Below are positions 26,733 through 33,516 of a stretch of 64,000 nt of DNA, piece after piece. The notes beneath the pieces were generated by a model. It had not been told where the DNA came from and did not search any database. It saw nothing but the letters and a program-made list of their open reading frames with translations. Position numbers and translations under genes: made by a program. Source of the stretch: Rhizobium sp. BK399 (GTDB lineage: Bacteria > Pseudomonadota > Alphaproteobacteria > Rhizobiales > Rhizobiaceae); contig NZ_JACIAH010000015.1 of NCBI RefSeq assembly GCF_014194695.1, forward strand, positions 62,001 to 126,000. Reading direction: 5' to 3'. Each line of letters starts with the position of its first letter. Position 1 is the stretch's first letter.

Positions 26733-28277
26733 TCAGCGCGGTGCTGCGACCGGCCTTGCGAATGGAAGGACAAGCAATGCACAGGCAGTCAGGACGGCGG
26801 CCATCATCCACGCCTCGTTGATCGCCTGGACACTCGCCGCCGTCTGCACCAGGGGGTCGAGTGCCGCGACGGTATCCGGGTTGAGGGTGCCTCCATGTCC
26901 AACAAGCTCCTCTGCGGGTGCGCCGACAAAGGCGGCGGCTGCGTGGTCGCCCGCGCGCAGCCGATCCCACAGGGATTGCGTCAATGGCTCGGACCGCGTG
27001 TAGATGATCGTGTCGATCATGGCGATGCCGATCGCGCCCCCAAGGTTGCGCATCAGGTTGAAAAGGCCGCTGGCATCCGGAACCTGGTCGGGCGGAAGGG
27101 TCCCCAGCGCCAATCGAGTCGGCGGCAGCAGACAGAACATGATCGCTGCCCCACGCACGACCTGCGGCCAGAACATCGCGTCGTAACCGGTCCGTGGATC
27201 CTCGAACGCACTCATCCACAGTCCGAGCGCAAAGAGAAAGAAGCCGACGGCAGAGAGGAGGCGCGGATCCGTCCGCTTCTCCAGATAGACTGCGATCGGT
27301 GCGGCAATGAGTTGCGTGATGCCGGTCACGAGCATGGTCGCGCCGATCTCGAGCGCGTTCTGTCCCCTGATGAAGGCCAGAAAGACAGGCATGAGGTAGA
27401 CTGAACCGAAGAGGCCGATCCCGAGCCCGAAACTCAGGGCAGAACCGATCAGGAAATTTCGATCACGGAAATGACCGAGGTCGACGATCGGACGTCTGCG
27501 GCGCAGCGAGCGAACCGTAAAACCGGTTCCCGCGACGAAGCTTGTGGCAAACAGGCCGGCCACAAGGGACGAAGTCCAGCCTGACGTGGGCGCCTCCTTC
27601 AGTGCAAGTTCTAGACTGGCAAGCGAGATCGCCAGCATGACGAGCGAGGCAAGGTCGAGGCTTTTGAGTTCGCCGAAATCTGCCTTGTGGTGCGGAAGGC
27701 ACCGCCAGGCTACCACCGCAGAGACAAGTCCCGGAATGATGTTGATCAGAAACAGCCAGTGCCAGGAATAGGTCGCCGTCAGCCAGCCGCCGATGATCGG
27801 GCCGATGGTGGGGGCAAGGACGGCGAGCACGCCTGCGATGGTCGTGGCGATCGCCTGCCGCTCGTTCGGAAAAAGAATGAAGACGGCGGAGAAAACGGCG
27901 GGGATCAGTGTTCCCCCCGAGAAGCCCTGAAGCACCCTCCATGACACCAGTGCGCCAAAGGTTCCGCTCGCTGCGCAGCCGGCCGAAGCCACGACGAACA
28001 GGAGGATGGAAACGATGAACAGCCACCGCATCGTCAGAACGCGGGTAAGAATTCCCGTCAGCGGGATCGCGACCACTTCCGCGATCAGGTAGGCTGTCTG
28101 GATCCAGCTCATCTTGTCGGGATCGATGTCGATGCCTTGCTGGATTGTCGGCAGGGACGTTGCTACGACCTGGACGTCGAGGATCGCCATGAACATTCCG
28201 GTGCACATCGCGACAAAGCCGACCCAAACCATCGCTGACGGCGCATGATCGGAGACGGTCTGTCGATGCTGTGGCAT
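26733..28277 (-). CDS. DHA2 family multidrug exporter (MFS, 14 helices)
   Basis: The 514-residue protein has about 14 membrane helices. The first helix carries MAILDVQVVATSLPTIQQ, and the antiporter motif C is APTIGPIIGGWLTATYSWHWLF in helix 5. Both are diagnostic of EmrB/QacA-type drug:proton antiporters in the inner membrane. No HlyD-type adaptor is adjacent, so it probably works alone or with a distant partner. It lies upstream of the luciferase-like gene on the same strand with 170 bp between them. Confidence 0.92.
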   Translation of the reverse strand: MPQHRQTVSDHAPSAMVWVGFVAMCTGMFMAILDVQVVATSLPTIQQGIDIDPDKMSWIQTAYLIAEVVAIPLTGILTRVLTMRWLFIVSILLFVVASAGCAASGTFGALVSWRVLQGFSGGTLIPAVFSAVFILFPNERQAIATTIAGVLAVLAPTIGPIIGGWLTATYSWHWLFLINIIPGLVSAVVAWRCLPHHKADFGELKSLDLASLVMLAISLASLELALKEAPTSGWTSSLVAGLFATSFVAGTGFTVRSLRRRRPIVDLGHFRDRNFLIGSALSFGLGIGLFGSVYLMPVFLAFIRGQNALEIGATMLVTGITQLIAAPIAVYLEKRTDPRLLSAVGFFLFALGLWMSAFEDPRTGYDAMFWPQVVRGAAIMFCLLPPTRLALGTLPPDQVPDASGLFNLMRNLGGAIGIAMIDTIIYTRSEPLTQSLWDRLRAGDHAAAAFVGAPAEELVGHGGTLNPDTVAALDPLVQTAASVQAINEAWMMAAVLTACALLVLPFARPVAAPR

Positions 28278-28322
28278 TCGATGGCCTTGCGTTTGTCTAT
28301 GGCAGGCGGTCGCCTTGCGAGG

Positions 28323-28703
28323 TTATTCGGGGCGGTGGAAGAAAGCCTCGATCCGATAGCCATCGGGATCGATCATGAAGGCGGCGTAGTAAAATGATCC
28401 GTATTCCGGCCGGAGACCCGGTTCACCATTGTCGGTCCCGCCATTGGCAATGCCGTTGGCGTGAAAGGATCGAACAGCATCCTCGCTCTTGGCGACAAAG
28501 CAGAAATGCAGTCCCGATTCGATGTCGGGGACAACCGGCCGTGCGGCCGGCTTTATCCAGAATTGCGGGTGTTCGGCGCCGTAGCCGACCCAATTGTCAC
28601 TGTTTGAAAGCCTGGTGTATCCGAGAGGCTCCAGCGCCTGGTCATAGAACTTGCGTGCACGCTCGAGATCGGCAACGCCAATGGAAACATGGTCGAACAT
28701 CAC
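28323..28703 (-). CDS. VOC family (glyoxalase-like) protein
   Basis: The 126-residue protein starts with MMFDHVSIGVADLERARKFY and ends with SFYYAAFMIDPDGYRIEAFF, the two halves of a vicinal oxygen chelate fold with metal-ligand His and Glu positions. Such proteins act as dioxygenases, lyases or binding proteins for thiol or antibiotic substrates; the reaction here is not assignable. It lies 45 bp downstream of the MFS gene start, on the same strand and upstream of it. A candidate operator lies about 95 bp upstream. Confidence 0.88.
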   Translation of the reverse strand: MMFDHVSIGVADLERARKFYDQALEPLGYTRLSNSDNWVGYGAEHPQFWIKPAARPVVPDIESGLHFCFVAKSEDAVRSFHANGIANGGTDNGEPGLRPEYGSFYYAAFMIDPDGYRIEAFFHRPE

Positions 28704-28797
28704 TTCTCCTCTGAGGTCGGCAGCGTGGTCTCGCTGCCGCGGACATTGGGCCCGGGGACGATCGGAGGGCCCGCGTGGAGACTACAGTCTCGCATCC

Positions 28798-28820
28798 CCA
28801 AAGGAAATGATTTCCATTGG
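28798..28820. promoter_or_regulatory. IclR-like palindromic operator candidate
   Basis: The 23 bases from 28798 form an inverted repeat of 11 bp around one central base with a single mismatch. Its core AGGAAATGATTTCCA differs at one position from the E. coli IclR consensus TGGAAATNATTTCCA. It sits upstream of the VOC gene in an otherwise featureless 232-bp interval. Which regulator binds is unknown. Confidence 0.42.
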
Positions 28821-28935
28821 TCGTGCCCCGTCGACATCTGGCTCGGTGAGAAGGATCGTTGGCCCGTCGCTTATCTTGAAAGCAACGTTGCCGACGGTGA
28901 GAGGAAACAACGGCAGACAGTCGTTAAGGTGCAGA

Positions 28936-29226
28936 CTACTTGTTCTGCATGAGCCAGATCTTGCCCGCCATCGTGATACCGCAAGCGGCGTCGTATTTGC
29001 CCGCGTCCGGCGAAAGGTCTTGCAGCAATCCGAATTGTTTCAGATCATCGACTGTCGCCGAGGTCAGGAATTTGATCTTCTGCGGGCGTTCCTTAAACCT
29101 GTCGTTCTTCGCATAGGTCACGGTTGCGTTCAGGTGGGTCCATTTCCCGGCATCAGCGGGAAACAGATTTCCATCCCTGGCGAGTTTCAGGCCTCTGATT
29201 TGTGTCGGCGTAAGCGTGGTCGGCAT
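28936..29226 (-). CDS. Small protein of unknown function
   Basis: The 96-residue product (from MPTTLTPTQIRGLKLARDG) is basic and soluble. Its pattern of short helices, with THLNATVTYAKND and LTSATVDDLKQFGLL, and the ending GITMAGKIWLMQNK resemble winged-helix-like small proteins of phages and plasmids, but no family is certain. AAGGA precedes the ATG at 29226 at a good distance. Upstream ATGs at 29274 and 29262 have no such site. Confidence 0.55.
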   Translation of the reverse strand: MPTTLTPTQIRGLKLARDGNLFPADAGKWTHLNATVTYAKNDRFKERPQKIKFLTSATVDDLKQFGLLQDLSPDAGKYDAACGITMAGKIWLMQNK

Positions 29227-29295
29227 TATTGCAGTCCTTGAAGTGTTGACATTGCTGTGCATGGCGATTTCCACCAGAGGATCATCTGGAGCCTG

Positions 29296-30336
29296 TCAGG
29301 CCCCTGCCGCTGCCCGGGAGGCTTCGCGAAAGGATACGAGCTTGCCCTTCGCTTCGTCCCAGAGCACGAGCCGCACACATCTGAGGCTATCGCCAAGCGA
29401 GATGCGGCCAATATTTCTCAGCTGTGGGTAGTCGCGCAATACTTCGGGCAGCCGGTAGTAAGGGATCCTGCTCGACAGGTGATGAACATGATGAATCCCA
29501 ATGTTGCCGGTTATCCATCGAAGCACCGGCGGCAGATCGTAGTATGAAGCGCCGTGGAGCGCAGCTTCCGCAAACTGCCAGTCGTCGGCATTCGACCAGT
29601 GCGTCTCCTCGAACTGGTGCTGTACGTAAAAGAGCCAAATACCTGCTCCCCCTGCGAGGGTCACGATTGGCAGGTGGATTGCAAGAAAATGGGCAATTCC
29701 GACAGTCCATATCAATCCGAGCGACAGTGCCGCGATCGCGAAATTGGTCGCCATTGTGGAAATCCACGGCGACAGACCATCGCGCATCATCCCGAACGGC
29801 AGGCGTTGCTTTAAAAGGAACAGCCAGGCGGGCCCGATGCCGAACATGACCAGCGGATGCCGATAGAGGCGATAAGCAAGCTTTTTCAGTCTTGAAAGTG
29901 AATGGTACTCGGCGACCGTAAGGGTGTGGATGTCGCCCGTTCCTCGCTCGTCCAGATTTCCAGCCGATGCATGATGGGTAGCATGCGCCCGCCGCCAGTA
30001 GTCATAGGGGGTCAGGGTCAGAACGCCGATTGTTCGTCCCGTCCAGTCATCAAGACGTCGGCGCGCAAAAAACGAGCCATGTCCACAATCGTGCTGGATC
30101 ATGAAAAGCCGCAACAGGAATGCAGCCGCCGGAACGATCGATATCATTCCCAGCCAGACGCCCTTCGAGAGAGAGATGAATGCAATGCCCCAAAAAATCG
30201 CAAAGGGAACGAGCGTCACCACGATCTCGAAGCTGCTTCGCCAGAGGCGAGGCTGGCGGTATGCGGAAAGAACCTTTAGCCACGCGCGATCATTCGCCCT
30301 TACCGGAGCGGTAAGCACTGCGACACTGCCTTTCAT
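29296..30336 (-). CDS. Membrane fatty acid desaturase
   Basis: The 346-residue protein has four main membrane helices and the three histidine boxes of the acyl desaturase family: HDCGH near residue 85, HATHH near residue 120 and HHVHH near residue 285. These bind the di-iron centre that inserts a double bond into a fatty acyl chain at the inner membrane. The pattern fits the omega-6/omega-3 type better than the acyl-CoA type. The start at 30336 follows AGGAAGG at a somewhat long distance; the open frame continues 70 codons upstream without clear coding character. Confidence 0.88.
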   Translation of the reverse strand: MKGSVAVLTAPVRANDRAWLKVLSAYRQPRLWRSSFEIVVTLVPFAIFWGIAFISLSKGVWLGMISIVPAAAFLLRLFMIQHDCGHGSFFARRRLDDWTGRTIGVLTLTPYDYWRRAHATHHASAGNLDERGTGDIHTLTVAEYHSLSRLKKLAYRLYRHPLVMFGIGPAWLFLLKQRLPFGMMRDGLSPWISTMATNFAIAALSLGLIWTVGIAHFLAIHLPIVTLAGGAGIWLFYVQHQFEETHWSNADDWQFAEAALHGASYYDLPPVLRWITGNIGIHHVHHLSSRIPYYRLPEVLRDYPQLRNIGRISLGDSLRCVRLVLWDEAKGKLVSFREASRAAAGA

Positions 30337-30692
30337 ATGTCCAATTTGCCTTCCTGGCCGAAGAACCGATGCCGCAGCCTCGCTCGCTTCGCCAATTCCT
30401 GCTTCAAGGGGCGCCTGCCTCAACGAGCATTTCAACCTCGTATTGGAAAACATGTTCCTTCCCGCGTGATGTTGCCAACACGCTGGGGTGCTTTTCGACT
30501 TGTGAGAAGGGAAGTTGTTACGAAGCGACGAGCGCAGCAAAAACAAATATCGGCAAACAAGTTTCGATGCCGCCTCTTATAGAGGCCACGACAAAGCGTC
30601 AACCTGCAGGAAGGGCTGGGAGCGCCAGGAGTACAAACCGGTTTGCCGATGGCACGAGCAGCCAGGCCGGACCGGTGCCCCAAAAATGAACG

Positions 30693-30780
30693 TGCCGCTT
30701 CGCGGTGGTGCGCGAAGCGGCATGCACTCGGGCCGACCCCGGGGTCGGGCATGTTCGCGTCCTCCCCAGCAGGACGCGAA
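30693..30780. repeat. Three consecutive perfect inverted repeats (terminator-like)
   Basis: Three hairpins follow each other in 88 bases: a 12-bp perfect stem with a 6-base loop (30693-30722), a perfect 16-bp palindrome CCGACCCCGGGGTCGG (30733-30748), and a 10-bp perfect stem with a 7-base loop (30754-30780). They lie just past the stop of the small minus-strand gene at 30793. On the minus strand the last hairpin is followed by CATTTTTGG, so it may terminate that gene. Confidence 0.62.
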
Positions 30781-30792
30781 TGCTACGCGGTA

Positions 30793-31014
30793 CTAGTTTG
30801 CCTTGACCCTTCGGGCGAGTGCCATGACATAGTCGTCAGCGATGTCTGCCAACGTCAGTGCGACTTCTGCTTCGTTCCAACCCGCACCCACTGCGCGCTG
30901 TACAAAGGCCCGGAAAGCCGTTGCAAGCACTTCCTCGCGCTCGACGACGCGATACGGATCATTCGCAGCATACTGAGGATTGTTAATATTGATCGTGGGA
31001 TTGGTCGGGTCCAT
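30793..31014 (-). CDS. Small helical protein of unknown function
   Basis: The 73-residue product starts MDPTNPTININNPQYAANDP and then forms two predicted helices (VEREEVLATAFRAFVQRAV and EAEVALTLADIADDYVMALA). There is no signal peptide or membrane segment. A GAGGC sequence lies nine bases before the ATG at 31014; an ATG at 31056 is an alternative. It is followed by a triple hairpin. I do not recognise a family. Confidence 0.5.
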   Translation of the reverse strand: MDPTNPTININNPQYAANDPYRVVEREEVLATAFRAFVQRAVGAGWNEAEVALTLADIADDYVMALARRVKAN

Positions 31015-31358
31015 TGCCTGTGCCTCTGAAAGTTGCCTTATTGCACTGGAGCGCATTTGTCGTGCACTCCATCTCCGCTGCCTGCACTTTGATTATGCTT
31101 CGTTTTTAATGGCTTACCCGACCCTTGTCGTTAGCCAAGCATCCGGAAACTTGCAGCAGCGTCCATTTCTGAGAGCAGCAACTCCAGGTAACTGCTATTT
31201 TTAACGGGGCCGGCAGATGGTGCCTGCGGGGTTGCGTTGATTGACGCGGTTGCTGTGTGCAAGGCGCGTGCGGCACTTCCTTTGCGCTGGAGTGTCAAGG
31301 CCACACGCCAGCGTGCCGGTTTCCCCGTCGACCACCTTTTTTGTTGATTGGAGGACCG
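31015..31358. other. Intergenic stretch without a supported gene
   Basis: These 344 bp separate the AraC regulator stop from the small minus-strand gene. No open frame with a ribosome binding site or recognisable domain is visible on either strand. The right part should hold the terminator of the AraC gene and the left part the promoter of the small gene. Confidence 0.5.
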
Positions 31359-32594
31359 TCAGTCCTGGCGGTGGCCAAGCGACCTCAGCCACTTGTCGAA
31401 GGAATCTGCGCCTTCGACCCCCGAGATCGGTTCGACCGCCTGTCCGAGGTAGGAGGGAACGGCGATGTGTCTCGCCTCGCGCGGGGTGTAGCCGAATTCC
31501 TTGCTGAAGGCCCGGCTGAAGTGGGCGGCGGAGGAAAAACCGGCAGCAAAGGCAATGTCGATGATCTGCTGCCGGTTGGCAGCATCGCTAAGGGCAGCGT
31601 GAGCGGAGAGGAGCCGTCGACGCTGGATAAAGTGGTGGACACCGCCATCGCGCTCGAAAGCCTGGTATAGCCGCGTGCGCGACACGCCGAGTTCGCGACA
31701 AATTCGCTCCGTCGTCAGGTCATCGGCCGTCAGATTGGCCTGCACGAAACGGAAAACCCGTTCCTTCAGGGGCAGGGACGAGGGCAGTTCTGCCGAAGGA
31801 TAGTCCGCCGCGGACGGCGAGACACAGGTCAGGATCATGTCACGGACCGTCTGGACCACGTGAGGAAGATCCCCCTCCGACAATTGAGCAAGCTTTGCCT
31901 CGAGCCCGTCCAGATAATCGATCAGCAGCGTTGTCCGCGTTCCCGATAGCGTCGTGTTGTTCTTGACCTCGGTGGAGGTGAAGTAAAGCAGTTCCCGCGG
32001 CAGGTAGAGGGACAGGATCTCGGCGTCCGTCGAACGCCCTCGGAAAGGGTGTCCAAGGGTTCGCAACTCGACCTTGCCCGGTTCGCCGTGACAAACGCGT
32101 CCGTCGACCTCGGTCCATGTCCTGCCGCTGCGCACGACCATGACGTGCCAGTGGTCCATGAGGTTTGACCTCACCTTTGTCTCCTGGCGAAGGAAGCTGT
32201 GTGCCGGGGCCGTCTGCTGTACGACCAGCATTCCGCCGAGGTTCCATGCTGCGTGGTCGGCCGGGAAGGGCGTTCCGGGAGGAACGCTGTCCGGCAGCCG
32301 AACGTCGACCAATGGCGCCATATAGGCCTGCCAGGCAGAGAACTGCTGGTCCGCCGGCAAATTCCCCGTGGTAAAGCGGAGCGGCTTCAGGACCGAGGGA
32401 GGAGCGGGCGGTTCCGGCGGCTTTTCCTCTCGCGGGAACCGGCGGCGTTCGATCCCTGACGTTCTGCTTTCTTCGGCGCGCGCATCCTCACCTGCGGGCG
32501 GCGCGGCTGCTCGTGATGGTCCATTGTCGGGCAATTGACGCCTCCTTGACGGACCAGGCAAGGCACCACCCTTGCCTGGTCCAGGCCAACTCAT
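31359..32594 (-). CDS. AraC family transcriptional regulator
   Basis: The 411-residue product has a Pro/Arg-rich N-terminal extension (residues 1-75, low complexity), an AraC-binding-like sensor domain (about 75-250) and a C-terminal AraC HTH pair. The HTH includes ERICRELGVSRTRLYQAFER and IIDIAFAAGFSSAAHFSRAF, followed by FGYTPREAR. The ATG lies 4 bp after the stop of the STAS gene on the same strand, so it may be co-transcribed with the partner-switching genes and could be a downstream output. The extension could be an artefact if a later start is used, but no better start with a ribosome binding site is obvious. Confidence 0.83.
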   Translation of the reverse strand: MSWPGPGKGGALPGPSRRRQLPDNGPSRAAAPPAGEDARAEESRTSGIERRRFPREEKPPEPPAPPSVLKPLRFTTGNLPADQQFSAWQAYMAPLVDVRLPDSVPPGTPFPADHAAWNLGGMLVVQQTAPAHSFLRQETKVRSNLMDHWHVMVVRSGRTWTEVDGRVCHGEPGKVELRTLGHPFRGRSTDAEILSLYLPRELLYFTSTEVKNNTTLSGTRTTLLIDYLDGLEAKLAQLSEGDLPHVVQTVRDMILTCVSPSAADYPSAELPSSLPLKERVFRFVQANLTADDLTTERICRELGVSRTRLYQAFERDGGVHHFIQRRRLLSAHAALSDAANRQQIIDIAFAAGFSSAAHFSRAFSKEFGYTPREARHIAVPSYLGQAVEPISGVEGADSFDKWLRSLGHRQD

Positions 32595-32598
32595 AATC

Positions 32599-32937
32599 CT
32601 AGGTCATCCTCAGATCGACGCCCGGGTGCAGCTTCTTCAGGTTCGGCAGGGATTTCATCTGCCAGGAGACCTGAGAAGAGCCAAGCACCGTCAAATGCAG
32701 ATCCGGTCGCTTGCGCGCTTCGATTGTCAGTTTAGCCAATAAATTTATCCCCGAGGAGTTGAGGAATTCAAGCCCAGTCAGATCCAAGGTAGTCTTGCCG
32801 CCGCCGTCTTCAATGGCTTTCATCGCCAGCGCATGGACCGGCGCATAGGCATCGGGTCCCGCGAGCCTCATCGTACCGTCGAAATAGACGGTGCCGCCCT
32901 CGGACCAGACGCGGTATGCTTCTTCTCTAATTTCCAT
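32599..32937 (-). CDS. STAS domain protein (anti-sigma factor antagonist type)
   Basis: The 112-residue product is a single STAS domain. The segment LDLTGLEFLNSSGINLLAKL carries the Ser-Ser-Gly that is phosphorylated in SpoIIAA/RsbV-type proteins. In such pathways the unphosphorylated STAS protein binds an HATPase anti-sigma kinase and releases its client. The gene lies 17 bp downstream of the HATPase gene at 32955 and upstream of the AraC gene, so the kinase at 32955-33515 is its most likely partner. Confidence 0.86.
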   Translation of the reverse strand: MEIREEAYRVWSEGGTVYFDGTMRLAGPDAYAPVHALAMKAIEDGGGKTTLDLTGLEFLNSSGINLLAKLTIEARKRPDLHLTVLGSSQVSWQMKSLPNLKKLHPGVDLRMT

Positions 32938-32954
32938 TCAGCACCTTTGATGTT

Positions 32955-33515
32955 TCAGGACGATGGAATTGCCATCGCGGCATAGGTCTGGATCTTCGTC
33001 GGTTCGTTGTCTTCCTCGCCTTCGAAAAGCCAGGCAAACTGCACCTCGTAGTCGCTCATCAGCGTCAGAATGCCGAGGCCGGATGCATTCCCGCTTGTCG
33101 CCATCGCACTGGCCTCGATTTGCTCGATCAGGAGCTCGCCGGGGTCACCGCTCGTGACCGTGGCCAGCAACTGCTGAAACCTGTCGGCGGTTTCGCGGTC
33201 GACGAGGTTAGAGACGCGAAGCCGGAAGCAGTCTGCCTGTGCCAGCGCTTCCACGACCACCTCGCCGCGGCTGCGAAACTTGATGGCGTTCTCGATCAGC
33301 TCGTTTGCAAGATAGCCAATATCCTGTCGAAGCTGGTTGTAAAGCCGCTTTGACGGCCGAAATCTCGGTGTCATCATCTCTGCAATGAAGTCTGACGTCA
33401 TCCCGGAATGTTTCCAGGCGAGATCGAGCGGACCGTCAAGCAGACGCAGTCGAATGGAGTGGGCAATCTCCGGTGACGCCAGATATTCCTGTCCAAAGAG
33501 CACCGTTGTCATCAC
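32955..33515 (-). CDS. HATPase-type anti-sigma/serine kinase-like regulator (slr1658-like)
   Basis: The 186-residue protein has a GHKL ATPase N-box, LANELIENAIKFRSRGE, including the Asn that binds Mg-ATP. Towards the C-terminus a glycine-rich G2-like segment reads NASGLGILTLMSDYEVQF. This is the pattern of RsbW/SpoIIAB-like kinases, but the protein is longer and belongs to the group found beside SpoIIE phosphatases in cyanobacteria and proteobacteria (slr1658-like). It is expected to phosphorylate the adjacent STAS protein. One base separates it from the phosphatase stop, so the genes are coupled. Confidence 0.78.
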   Translation of the reverse strand: MMTTVLFGQEYLASPEIAHSIRLRLLDGPLDLAWKHSGMTSDFIAEMMTPRFRPSKRLYNQLRQDIGYLANELIENAIKFRSRGEVVVEALAQADCFRLRVSNLVDRETADRFQQLLATVTSGDPGELLIEQIEASAMATSGNASGLGILTLMSDYEVQFAWLFEGEEDNEPTKIQTYAAMAIPSS

Positions 33516-33516
33516 T

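Noticed and set aside
26563..27219. N-terminal extension of the luciferase-like enzyme
   Set aside because: This segment overlaps the MFS exporter gene in another frame and does not resemble the family, which begins at MKKIGFLSFGH.
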